Of a DNA stretch of 64,000 nt, positions 45,308 to 56,770 are shown one piece after another. The notes under the pieces were generated by a model. That model did not search any database, was not told the DNA's origin, and worked only from the letters and a program-made list of their open reading frames with translations. Numbering within the stretch: position 1 is the first letter of the stretch; the number at the start of each line of letters is the position of its first letter. This DNA is from Climacium dendroides (Eukaryota > Streptophyta > Bryopsida > Hypnales > Climaciaceae): positions 7,440,001 through 7,504,000 of the forward strand of contig OX467092.1 in NCBI GenBank assembly GCA_950106755.1. The letters run 5' to 3'. A program made the translations under genes and the position numbers.

Positions 45308-47392
45308 ATGAACTTACGGAGTGGCATGCTGCGTAAGAATGGAGAGGCGCATGGTAATGGTGAAGAGGGTGTCTTCGACACCATCAAATGTGGCGATGCG
45401 ATGGAAGTTCAAGTTCCTAGAAATCCTCAAGAGGTGCCATTTCTGAACACCCCTTTTTCAGGCTGTAAACTTGGCCTCGTTGACGAGGTCACTTTTTCAG
45501 GGATTTAAGAGATCACTCAAACGGTTCCAGTTTTGATGTATGATTTTCAGAAGATTGCAATTTCAAGGTTTGAAACTTGACCTCATTGACAAGATCACAT
45601 TCTTGGGTTCTTTATAGTCTTACTAAGACGATTTCTAATTTTGATGCATAATTTCAAATTCTTTCTACGGGTTGCTGAATTAGATTGGAAAACGTGACCT
45701 TATCAACAAGGTCACTTTTCTGAGATTTTTGAAATCACTAAGATAATTTCAGTTTAGGATTCAGATTTTGCTTTCTCTTGTAAGGTTTGCTGAATTAGAT
45801 TGCAAAATGTAACCTCGTCAACGAGGTTACTTTTCCAAGATTTCTGAAATTACTAAGACAATTTCAGTTTAGAATTCAAATTTCGCTTTCTCTTGTAAGG
45901 ACTATTGAAATCAATTGCAAAATGTGATTTCGTCAACGAGGTCACTTTTCCAAGGTTTAGAGAGGTGACAAAGATAGTTTAGTTTTCATATTAGGCTTCA
46001 GTTTTCTCTAAAAGACTGCTGAAATGGATTGCAAAATGTGACCTCGTTAACGAGGTCACTTCTCCAAGGGTTTTGAAAGATGACAAAGACATTTCAGTTG
46101 TAATTTTCGGCTTCGATTTTTTCTAAAAGACTGCTGAAATTAATTGCAAAATGTGACCTCATCAACGAGGTCATTTTTTCAGGGTTTAAAGAGATTACTA
46201 AGAGAATTCAGTTTTCACTTTAGGCTTCATTTCTTTGCCTTCTCACTACTGAAATACATTGAAAAAAGTGTCCTTGTTGATGAGGCTTCTTTCTTCGGAT
46301 TTTTTAGGGATCACTTACATGATTTAGTTACTTTTCACTTTAGCCTTCATTGTTCTTTCTTTACACTATTGAAATACATTGGCAAAACAACGAGGTCACT
46401 TTTGCCAATGTATTCTAAATACTCACTTAGAGAATCTAAACTTAAGTCTAAGGTTCAAAATGTATTTTTCCAATGCTTGCTTTGGGTTGAAAATGTAACC
46501 TCGTTAACACAATCACTACTTAGGCTGATTTTTAATAAAGATGTAAAAAATACTAATTCTTGTTTTTTCAAAACAGAGCTTTATGGACATCGATGGAGGG
46601 CTTCTACAAATGGAGTGCTTGGAGCTAGTCACCAATGATGATTCTCAGCTTGTGGTTGGCAATCCTCAAAGTTAGATACATTTCTATTTATGTTTGTATG
46701 ATAAATTCTATGATTGATTTTGTATTACAGTTGTCGTCGTATTTGTTTTCATTTCCATGACTTCTTAATGTTAACAATAACTTAGGTTCAATTTTTTATT
46801 GATTGTAGATTGACAGCATTGTTGATATTCAAAGTGTTGATCAAGTTTTTGAAGGGCAAACGGTAGATGAGGTGGAAGAGGATGTGCGAAATGGCCAGAA
46901 ATTGGACTCCAATGCAATCATCAACAGCATGCTCTTCAATGGTGGTGGTCATGGATCTCGATTCGATATTCTTTTGTGCAGGATGATTGGGCTTCCGTTG
47001 GTTTGATCTCTCCTCCAAAGTCAAGTGAAACGATTGGAAGCTGAATTTGTTCATGGATATCGACAAGGTGATCGTGTACTTTACGTGTCAACAACAAATG
47101 ACAAGGGAGCTTCCAAGTTAGTGACACCTGAGATCGTAGAGATATGGGATGAACATTGGATACACGAGAATGACCAATTTGAGTGTTGGTTGAATTCTCA
47201 ACCAACCATCTTACATTTGTCAAATCACATGTTTTTCGTATGGGATGGCAATCACAGATTAGCGGCTTGGTATGTTTACATCCACAAAATGCATTGTCAT
47301 GACCGTTAGTGGCATTTGCCTATTGATTGTATGTTATTGGTGTCCGAAGGCTGTACATGCATTCTATTGGAGGCTATGAATGACATCAATTG
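45308..47392 (+). pseudogene. Decayed gene with DGNHR ParB/sulfiredoxin-like motif
   Basis: Exon 1, 45308-45433, starts at ATG (42 codons, MNLRSGMLRKNGEAHG…) and ends at GAG|GTGCCA. Exon 2, 46809-47392, follows acceptor TTGTAG| and joins in phase. It is open apart from TGA 47004 and TAG 47307 and ends at a GTGAGT donor. Exon 2 encodes FNGGGHGSRFDILL, VKRLEAEFVHGYRQGD, LVTPEIVEIWDEHW and FFVWDGNHRLAAWYVYI (DGNHR at 47244-47258). DGNHR followed by A-x-x is the ParB-N/sulfiredoxin signature that binds a nucleotide phosphate. In contrast to the 14.0-15.0 kb gene, the Arg is kept. The first intron contains the 115-bp palindrome array. It lies on the far side of the MULE-like gene, in divergent orientation. 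Confidence 0.5.
45473..46517 (+). repeat. 115-bp tandem array with a palindrome in every unit (intron of ParB-like gene)
   Basis: Ten units start with a palindrome at about 45473, 45577, 45696, 45809, 45924, 46038, 46153, 46268, 46382 and 46495, a spacing close to 115 bp. The core is two copies of half-site GTGACCTCGTT facing each other. At 46038-46059 it is perfect over 22 bp, at 45809-45830 it fails only at the centre, and the outer units are degenerate. The rest of each unit (…TTTCAG…TTTCTCT.AAAGACTGCTGAAAT.GATTGCAAAAT) is also shared. This looks like iterons or an array of protein-binding sites. Confidence 0.88.
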
Positions 47393-48499
47393 GTGAGTTT
47401 CAATGTTTGTTGAATCAATATTTATTTTATTTTATAGTAGAGATATGGGATGAACATTGGAAAAGAACCGCAGTGAATTTTGACTGTGTTTCCTTCTTAC
47501 CACACTTTGGTATGGTACATTTATAAGATAAAAATCAAAATATTTATAAACTTGTAAAATGTAATTTTTTTTCATATGAATGAAAAAGAAAGTTGATTAC
47601 ATACCTCAGCCCAAAATGAGGCCTTACAGAGCCAAGTTTCTAAGGTTATTGTGTTGAAACCGAGGGCGGGGAATCTAAAACCCTCCCTAGAAGTCTCACT
47701 TGAATTCCACCACCTAAGCCAATGAACCTTGTGGTTTGGTTGAACTTGGCATGTGGAAATCCTTTGAAGTTTCTCTAAGGACATCTCGGGCTTCTTGTTA
47801 GTGCTGTAATGCAAGTTAATCTGAAATTTGAAAAGACATAAGTATAGTAAAAATCAAGTCCAAAAATAATCATATAAAGCAAGTAGGTATAATAATATAA
47901 GCATATACTTTTTTCATAGAATGTAAGATGAATGAATGTGAAAGCATAGAATATTACAATACAATTGAAGAAGCGGTAAAATAAAATAAATATCTAGATA
48001 TATACGATGAAATCTACGGCCAAAAAATGTCAAGAATACAATTACAAATGCGAAAAAAAACAAGAGGGAATGGTTGGCCATCCTTAAAATCTACTAACTG
48101 CAACCAATAGCACTCCCAAAAAACCTACACAATTTGAAGAGAGGAAGAGCTTGAGACACTTCACAGAAATTCAAGTTTTCCTAACCCTAATCCTTAAACA
48201 AATTTTGCAATCTTGCTGAAGCTTAGCGCCCGAACCCTGGAGTAGTAAAATGAGGTTCTAAAAAACACGTGGGGTTCTATTGGCCGGTTCAAGTGTGTAA
48301 AGAGGAAGTTGTGCCATTGCCCATTCACTCGCCAAATTTGGGCTGGGTAGTGGCGCTATGCCACTTGGCCAAGCGGTTGGCGGGGCGGGGGCCAGTTATG
48401 TGCGGGAGTTGCAGGACGACAACATCTTTCCATATTCCTTGTTCCAATGAAGATGATGGTACAACTTTAACCTTGGAGTGCTCCAATGTCCATTTTGGG
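47393..48499. other. Intergenic
   Basis: No further exon was recognised with confidence. 47440-47460 repeats the phrase AGAGATATGGGATGAACATTGGA also found at 47138-47160 in the ParB-like exon, so a small duplicated exon fragment is present. 48269-48511 is an 80-codon frame with no domain. Confidence 0.45.
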
Positions 48500-49050
48500 G
48501 ATGATGAATAGATTGAAGTTCTTATTTACGTCTCGTTCCTACTTGAATGAAAGTCATCCTAATTTTCGGTGATACTTTATTAAGTTCTTGTCTTATCTAA
48601 TGGTTGGATTTGGTGTTACTAGAACACAAATTTTTCTAAAATTTTACATGCGGAAGTGTGTCAAGTGGTCAAATTGCATTGACTCTAGTTCAAAACCAGG
48701 TTTGCAAAAATGAGGTCATAGATGTAAAGAACACAAAAATTTCAAAGAATCACCATGTCAAGAGAACCTCATTTTGAATCCATTCCAATAAGTTTTGCTC
48801 AAAAAATGATAATACTTTGCCTATAATCAAATTTTGAAGGAATTTTGAAATTTCCCTTTCCAAATTTATAGAAAAATATTGGTGATAGCATTGGTGAATC
48901 TAACCATACAGATGGAATCTAAAATTTAAAATCTACAACTTTCCTTTGTATATCACTTCTAAATAAAATATTCTTCCAAATAACACTTTATAATGATTTT
49001 CTCCAAATCGTCAATTCTGGAGAAGAGTCCAAACGCTCCAGGGTTAACCC
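48500..49050 (+). repeat. Second copy of the 35890-36445 dispersed repeat
   Basis: Direct orientation. Shared blocks include CATCCTAATTTTCGGTGATAC, TCTAATGGTTGGATTTGGTG and ATATTGGTGATAGCATTGG. It ends with CTCCAGGGTTAACCCC, related to the TTAATCCC-type terminus of the 20408-21050 repeat. Confidence 0.7.
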
Positions 49051-49316
49051 CAAATTTTGCCTCAATGCTCAGAATTCAACCGTACTTCAACAATTCAGAA
49101 TTCCAATTCTTTATGTCGACACAATGATCGACTTGCTAGGCTGAAATTGCAATTCCCGACCCCGAAATCACCTCAGGGTTCTGGCTCCATTTGACTTTTG
49201 TTGAATTCGCTCAAGCAAGCGACACCCCTAAGCCTACCTTTGCCAAGATTAGGTTGTTCGCCGTGGCCGCCACACAAATGGAATTCTGACCAGATCAATT
49301 CGGATTGATTCCCTAC

Positions 49317-49433
49317 GAGCAGCCCCACAGCAACTCAGCAAAGGAAATCAATGGAGGACGTTTCTGTAGCAGAGAAGATCAACGGATCAGACCATTTAGA
49401 GTGCTGCTTTGCTGAGTTGCTGTGGGTCTGCTC
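49317..49433. repeat. Inverted repeat with 27-bp arms
   Basis: GAGCAGCCCCACAGCAACTC… (49317-49343) pairs with …GAGTTGCTGTGGGTCTGCTC (49407-49433) with one mismatch, leaving a loop of about 63 bases. The surrounding 49.1-49.9 kb is GC-richer than its neighbours and may be the remains of a gene or TE; a 147-codon frame there shows no domain. Confidence 0.75.
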
Positions 49434-52400
49434 TAAATTTAGCTGGAATACACACTCACTCGCCCTGATTAGACACAAGTACCATAACACCAGAGCTTCT
49501 TCTCCACCTGTCCAAGAAATCTTATCTGAGTTTCCGCAGGAGAAGGCAGTGCCATCACCAACTGAACACCGACCCCAGGCACCGTCATTTGCGAAGTTGC
49601 TCGGATTCCAGGCTTTTGCTAATTGCTTTCACCACCTGGTCGCCGCCTTCCAATTCACCGCCATTCCTTCGCCAGAATTAATACCGGTGCTGCTGACGAT
49701 CGTTTCCTTAGTCCCTCTTCAGATGCCACGCAAATCGCTCCAACACGATCACCACCTTCGCAACGGCATAGCAACCCCGAATCTACACTCATGAATCCAA
49801 TTCTGAATTGGATTTTGTAATTTAAGTCCGAAATCCCCAAGTCACCACTGCACGAGCACTGCAGCACGGGAAGGGCGAAGTAGGGCTCGGCTGGATTACA
49901 CCCCCACCAATTCTGAATTTTAACCCCTAAATGACAGACCTATGACCGTTGATTTCAAGCCTCACTGTCATCACTCAGTTTGTTGTCATTTTGCAACAAG
50001 ATATGTATGAAAAAAATTTAATTTATTTTTCAGAGATGAAACAAAATGTCTTCTTTGTTGCATCAAAATTTTAGATTTTTTTTTGTAAGTAATTGATTTT
50101 TTTGTGAATTTTTGTAGATATAATGAAGAAAAATCATATCAAATAGAAAATTATTTCAAAAAACCTGAAAATTTCACCATGTGTGCATATTATAGTGATG
50201 AACAACATGGTGAAAACTTATTTTCCGTGCCATTCTATAATTAGAACGTAGTAGACATTGAAAATTCATCCAAAGTTCAAACTACAATAGAAAATTGATT
50301 ATTAGGAATTTTTTCAAAATTCAAATTGGAGTAGAAACTAAAGTGAATGAACTTTATTTTTTTAGCTGGGCTTAAATTCAAAAAATATCATTTTTGTAGA
50401 GAAATTTCAGATTTAAAGCAAGGAGCAACAACTTTCTAAAATACACTAAAATAGCATATTTCATGATCCGTTTTTTGTAGTAACTTCTCATCTATGTGAA
50501 GACAAACAATAGCATAACTCCAAACTCAACTAGATTATCTTCATAACCCAACATAAAAGGTCAACAAGAAAGAAGTGGATGAAAAATTGCTTCCCAGCTC
50601 TCTACAGTTCAAGAAACATTCATCAAAAAGCCACAAAATGGCCTTGTCGTCATTTCTGGGTTAATCTATAGGAATTTGAAATCCCTAATTATTTTTCTTC
50701 ACATGCTGACTCCAATTCTCCCAAATCAACCAAGTTCTCTATTTCAAACAATTTTGTTGTTTGTTCAATTGCTTTGAAATTATTAATTTTGATTTGAAAA
50801 AATTTTGGTTGCAAATTGCAGACCCAAAAATTGCAAAAGTATACACCAAAGCAGGGGGGTTTTTCTGGCAAAATTTCGCCAAATTGTCAGAAATTTGACC
50901 TATCTGGTTTCGTCCCTCCAAAAAACTGGCCTCTGTAGTGAGGACAACAGGGGGACACTAGTCCAAAACAAAACCCTGCACCAAAGTCTCATACCACAAA
51001 TTCTCTAGAAATACACACGTCCAAATTTGCTCCAAGAATACAAAAGAATAGAATATATTAAAATATCATATGAAAAAAAATTTACAATGAGTTGTTGACA
51101 ATATTCACAATAAAAGAAAAACAAATAAAACTTCACAATTTATAATGGGGAGAATAGCTCATCACACCTCTTTTGAAAAGGTGTGTTCCAAAGTCACACC
51201 CCATTCATCCAAGTTATTATTATTATTCTTTTCATTCATCCTAAGCAAAATATCTCTATTCACACTATTATAAGTGTTTTGACTTTAAAGCTAACTTTAT
51301 TTATATTTTTTTTCCTAAAACTACTAATCTTTTCTAAACTTTTTGTCTACAATTGCCTCAAAATTAAGGTTCTTCTTAACTTTCTCATCACAAGAACAAA
51401 TTGAATGATTAAAAGCTTTACATATACCTCTAAAAAATAATATTATAAATAAAAACCATAAGCATAGAAATATAATGAGATTCTTTGTTTAAGAAAAAAT
51501 TTACATATATTTTTATAGTGTTTGAGATCTTTTATTCTATTTTTTGAGACATCAATTGAGAAGTTTATACATTTTTTGAGATGTTTTGGGGGACATTAGA
51601 TCAAACATCTCTAGAGACATTTTTGCCATGTCAATGTAGATGTCAACTGAGACATCCAAATATTTTTGTAGATATCAAATGAGACAATGTCGTGTTCATT
51701 TTGATGCTCAACTTTGAAATTTTACTTTTAATACAAAATATACATTCTACATATCCCAAATGATTTGCTATACCTTCTACCACCCCACTTGTATAAAAGC
51801 TTGTCTTCTCATTTCAATATACTCATAATAAGTGGCTTTTCAAGCCATGTAACATGATTACCAAATGTAGTGTATTTTATGTGGGGTCTTGTGTATATTA
51901 TATAATATATGGCACATGATATATGACATATTTTATATGGAGTGCTATATATAGATGCCACATTACAAATAGGATAGATAAAAACATTTCTACTTGGCAC
52001 TATCCACCTCATCGGCATTGATGTGGTGCTTACGTGGCCGCCACACAAAAACTTCTCATCACCTTGGAAGACCATATTTTGGGAGAAATCCTCCAAAATC
52101 TTCTTGAAACTAGAACATGTCTTTTTTGTGATTTTCCATGTTTTTTGGCCTATCCATGTTGGCTCATTTTTTCATATCCAACTAGACATAGTTGGCATCC
52201 AAAAAAATGTACCTATCAGGTTATGGGCTTGTCCAAAAAAACATGGGTTTCTTCTAGTATTTGATCTAGTCTCCTCATACCTTGCAATAACTTATTCACA
52301 AGCTAATAGAGCTTGGCCTCCAAATAGCCCTATTTTGCAAGCCACTTGAGTTAGCAGTCAATGGAGAGTGCCTGAACCTCCTAGTTTGGGAGGTCAAGGA

Positions 52401-53687
52401 GCCCAATGGCAATCGTGTCTTAAAATACAAATATGTGTAAGGGAGGCAACCCATTTTGACCACTAAACCCCTAAAGTTCCAAGGCATTTTCTGGCTCAAA
52501 AAACACTCAAAGCTACCATTCTAATGTTTTGATTGAAAAATTTATAAAATGGATTTTTTGAAAATGTAACCATAAGATCTTGTTCTTAATTTGTATGAGA
52601 TCATGTGGTAAAAATTTGCGACATTTGACCATATGGATTGAAAGGTGTTTGCATTCAAAGTCAAACTTTTATTTTTTTTCCATTGTGCCCGAGAATCTCA
52701 GATGCCTTTGACCACGGTCTATTGAAATTTTATGTACTACAAACCTTGATATCATAAAAATTCAAATGGAAAATCATGTTAGGTATATGTATGCTAATTT
52801 TCAAAGCAATCCAATATACGAAACACATCCTAAAAATCTTGTAATGCCTCATTGTCCCAAGAATATGCAATACACTAGGCCATTTTTGAATCAATTTTTC
52901 CATCCCATATGTTTACATATAAATCCAAACAATGGATTGAGAGATGCATTCATACTTCAAAAGTAGATTTTTTTTTTTGAAAAGTTCAAAATTTCTAAAT
53001 TCTAGAAGCTCCAAATGCTTAATCCAACCTCCAATTGGGCAAAGAAAGTAGATAGTGCTTGAATAATGGGACCCTGGATGTTTCCCCTATTGTACCTAGG
53101 TAGTTTTGTCCACAATAAATAATTGTTGCCATCAGTTGCTAGTTGTAGAAAAAAAAGAGGCTGAAGTCTTGGTAGTTCAATATTGATAGTAGCCACGAGG
53201 ATTGTTGTAGAAGTAGCAATTGAAGATGTTGAAACACTCATGATACAGAAAAAGAATAAATAAAAAAATTGATTTATAAGGAGAAGTTGGAAATTAGGGT
53301 TTGAAATGAAAAAAATGAAGATAAAGATAAAATAAAAGTAAAAGTAAAGATAAAAGCTAAAGAAAAAATAAAGTAAAGTAAAATTAAATTTAAAAAATAA
53401 AGATAAAGAAAAGATGAAGATAAGGATAAAGAAAGTAAATAAAATTAAAGTTAAAATTAAAATATTAAAAGCAAGCTAAGGAGGAAGGACGAAGAAAGCG
53501 TAAGGGGAAGGCAGGGAGGCTGGGACTAGGGTGTATTGTTAAAAGTAGGGCTTGCTCATTTTGCCACTTTCACGACTTTGTTAGGGTGTAGAATTTGCAA
53601 CTGAATAATGAGGTCCGATTTTGGCTTTAGAATTGGCCAATATATATGTATTTTTATATAGAATGAGCAAGCCTTGCTTTTACATTA
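49434..53687. other. AT-rich intergenic with relic repeats
   Basis: No gene is supported. 51750-51800 holds another copy of the CCACTTGTATAAA motif. 51540-51700 repeats 'GACATC/GAGACAT' phrases. 53300-53470 is a purine-rich low-complexity run of AAAGATAAA/AAAGTAAA units. Short frames near 52023-52349 and 52766-52966 are unrecognised. Confidence 0.5.
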
Positions 53688-54185
53688 GATGGGATTTGAA
53701 GCCTTTAGAGGGCCGTTTCAAACATGTTCCCCCTGCAAAGAGGGAACGGCTAGCTATCAGGGAAAAAAATTCAAAAAAAATTCAAAATTAGTTTTTAGAA
53801 TGTCAAAAAATGTTGAATTTTTTTTTTAAATAATTTTTTTTTCAAAAATGATGTAGCCGGATCTCGGTCACGTCAGCTTACTATGTTGTTACCAATATAC
53901 GGGGAGTACTGGCATTTAGTTACGACCTAGTTGGTTGATTTTGAGAATTTCTGACTGGATTTCAAAATCTTCGGAAAAAAACCGATCATTTAAGAGGAAA
54001 ATCAGAGAATATTTTGTATTTTATAAAGGTCTAGCCGAGAGAATGCTTGAAACAACCGTTTAGTCTCAGAAAATGTAGGATTTTAGCCGGTTAAGCTAAA
54101 AATCTCCCCAGACTATGGTTGTTATTGCTGCAGTGCGTTCCCCGTCATGATAACTCACCACCTTTTAAAGGCCTCAAATCCCATT
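53688..54185. mobile_element. ~500-bp MITE with 25-bp TIRs
   Basis: The left end GATGGGATTTGAAGCCTTTA (53688) matches the reverse complement of the right end, AATGGGATTTGAGGCCTTTA (54185), with flanking TTA (left) and TAA (right). Size, TIR and TTA-type target fit a Tourist/Harbinger-like MITE. No ORF is present. Confidence 0.7.
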
Positions 54186-54596
54186 TAATGGCTTGAGAGC
54201 GGATAGGCTGCTGCTTGTTTTGCCCCACGTGCAGTTATAAGGCTCGCCTTACCTGCAGTTGCTTGTAGGGCAGGACAAGCAGCACCCTGCCCGTTGTCTA
54301 GTACAAAATGCCCTATCCCTCACCCACAAGCGCGGGTTCACCTACGGTGAAGGGTGGGTCACCCGCGGTTTAAGCCCGGGGTCCAGGGTGTCGCAATTTT
54401 TGGAGAAACTTTCCACCTGCCCTCCAATTTGTCAACTATTCAATTGTCATCCGAATGGAACCACTTGAATTCGGCGCTTGCGACACTCTGCTGCTTGTCT
54501 ACTCATGTTCTTGGTCTGATAATTGTGACTTCCGTATCCTGCTTAGATTGTGTGAAGGTGGGGAGCTTCTTGATCGGATCCTAGCCAAGTGACTGA

Positions 54597-55286
54597 CTCG
54601 ATTCACGGAAGTGTAGCAAGGGGATTTTTGGCAAGCCATTTGATGAATTTGGATCACACAAGGTGAGGCCAGAATACAAACCAGAGGAAGAGTATCCCAC
54701 CGACCTGCTTGAGTATGATGCAGATGTTATCGAAAATGGCATGGAAGATTCACAACTATTTGAGCGGAAGAAAGCAATGTTCGAGCCACTTGGCCCTTTG
54801 TATCGTGGACCTCGAGATGGCTCTCCCAACCTGACAATTCTCTGCCTCTGTCTGATTTTAATGAATCGGCTTATCCCCAAGGTGGGTTGTGGGGAAAAAG
54901 AGGAAGTTGGTTAATGTCGATGTCGTTGAAAGCATGCGTCGTATTGCTATTCACGAGATGAACCGAAAGGTAAAACATTTTCGAATATGAAGTAAGGCCA
55001 TTTTCGAAACGTGCGTATCGCACCAATGAACTGTTGATATATGACAATTTCTAAAGGAGATGATGATACTATTTTACTCTTGTTCCGTCAGTAATAGTTC
55101 ACTTTGTGTCTTTTATTCTTTTCCTTGTGATCCTTATTTTACTGAAGTGTTTTTGATCAGCCTCTCTGATGTGATTCTATGTAGGATCGGGAGATCGGTG
55201 GCTTGAATGAACAACTTGGAGAAGATTCAAAGACTATGGAGCCACTCCAAATCCAGTTACAACATGAAAGGACCAAGCAGATGTAT
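54597..55286 (+). pseudogene. Fragment of an unrecognised plant gene
   Basis: The frame from 54597 reads KGIFGKPFDEFGSHKVRPEY then EEEYPTDLLEYDADVIENGM…FERKKAMFEPLGPLYRGPRDG. After a frame disturbance at about 54820-54905, sensible protein resumes in other frames ([16 protein letters not shown]; then [20 protein letters not shown]). A GT donor follows (AAAG|GTAAAA, 54969). A 34-codon exon 55185-55286 (DREIGGLNEQLGEDSKTMEP…) lies between GTAG| and |GTGAGT. This is a typical exon series with a helical, coiled-coil-like end, disabled by frameshifts. I do not recognise the family. It could be a nuclear gene for an organelle protein. Confidence 0.5.
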
Positions 55287-55682
55287 GTGAGTTGCTTTAG
55301 TTCTTTTCTATTGAAAATAATTCTCTGTCAATGAATCTTGTTGAATGTTCACTCTCTAGGATGATGCATATTCTACTTAGTGGTTTAGTGGTTTACCTAT
55401 TCTGATTATGAGTCCGAAGTTTTCGTAAGGGTGAAGCACTTTCTTGTACTTATGTATATTAGTTGAAGGAACCTGAAAGTGGGTCCTGGTAATGAGGATC
55501 AATTTCTTCGGATTGGTTTGCAGGATGGGAGTATATCAGTATATTTTAGATAGTATTACTGATTGTGAAAGAATTGCAATATTTTTTTTCATTAAATGTT
55601 TCTAATGTACAATATCACCTCTTGTAAATTACGGTGAAGTATGAGTTCAATCAATCATAAGTATAACTCCGAAACCTGCTAG
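55287..55682. other. Non-coding gap between two pseudogene fragments
   Basis: No ORF, repeat or RNA gene was recognised. The next exon of the fragment to the left could not be found. Confidence 0.4.
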
Positions 55683-56048
55683 TCAAATGATCGAGTAGAC
55701 CTCCAAAAGAGTGCAATTCTGCGAACTTTTAAAAAAAGAAACACATGAAACGAGTGTGAGAACATTAAACCTAAATAATCGATGAATTCGTTTAGTGAAC
55801 ACAATTTCTTCCAGCTCGGTCATGACCGTCTGAAACTCTTGGAAATCCACCATGTGATCTCTATCTTTATCCAAGCATTGGATCATATCTTGACACTCCT
55901 CCACAAAAATTTCCGCATCCCCCAATCCCACCAGCACATGATGAAACTCTTCTATGGAGATGAATCCATTGCGATCGACACCAACCACATGAAATGCAGA
56001 CAACCAATCGTCGGAAGCACTGGAAGATTGCAAACATTCAAAGCCCGC
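55683..56048 (-). pseudogene. Calmodulin-like (EF-hand) gene, truncated by the retroelement
   Basis: The minus frame from the retroelement boundary (56048) to a stop at 55683 encodes two EF-hands: loop 1 GVDRNGFISIEE (Gly instead of Asp at position 1, so weak or no Ca2+ binding) and loop 2 DKDRDHMVDFQE (His instead of Gly at position 6). Between them is the helix-linker-helix typical of CML proteins (FHHVLVGLGDAE…EECQDMIQCL). CMLs normally carry three or four EF-hands; here the N-terminal half is missing. The frame stays open up to the junction CCCGC|TGTGGG, with no ATG start, so the gene was probably cut by insertion of the LTR element, and the other half should lie beyond the window's right end. 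Confidence 0.75.
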
Positions 56049-56770
56049 TGTGGGAGCACGGAAATCCAGTCTTTAGATTTAGAAGGGAAATAAGGGGAAT
56101 AGAGCTTTTTACTCCCTATTTTTTTTTTTTTTTTTAGAAAAGTAGACCGTAAGTAGTTAGGAACCGGATACCGGAATAGGGTTACTTTAGAATAGATAAA
56201 AGTGTTAACAGAAGTAACCGGAAACCGGAAACCGAAAGTCCGGAAACGGCATAGATAGGTCAGGAGTAGGTCAGAGTGATTTCCATTAGAAACCGGAAAC
56301 CGGAAGAAAATAGAAGACCAGAGATCGGAAACGGAAGACAGGCAATCCGGGTGTAACGGGTGCCTACCTAGTTCTAGACCATACTTGAGAGCGGGTCTAT
56401 TTTGGGGAAAACAGTCACCTGTAACGGCCCGGGTGAGTGCAACCCTAGAAATAGGAGGGGCAGGTGGCTCAGACCTCCTTTTGCGGGGAAGCTACCTTGA
56501 AAAGAGATTGGTGAGGAGCATTCGAGGTGTACTTATATGTTAGCCAAAAAGAAGAAGTTACGGGCTCAGTTTACGGACCGGATTAAGGACAGACGGGTCT
56601 CGAGAGGAGAATTCACTTAGAAGTTCACATATGAGTGGAGTAAAGAGTGTACTGGTGAGGCGACTTTTGAGGAGGGTCTTTGAGCGGAATAGGAAGACTA
56701 GAGTGCGAGTGATTGTAAGACTCCAAATAGTGATTCCGGTCATTGAGAAGGTTTGAGAGAACAGCCCACA

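Noticed and set aside
45473..46517. CRISPR-like array
   Set aside because: Units are 115 bp with shared spacers that diverge gradually, inside an intron of a plant gene; this is a tandem repeat, not repeat-spacer structure.
49351..49794. 147-codon + strand frame in a GC-richer patch
   Set aside because: No domain and it overlaps an inverted repeat; more likely an old TE or gene remnant than a gene.
56101..56400. Poly-T tract and ACCGGAAACCGGAA motifs as a separate satellite
   Set aside because: The same motifs recur through the retroelement's LTR and coding DNA, so they belong to the element.
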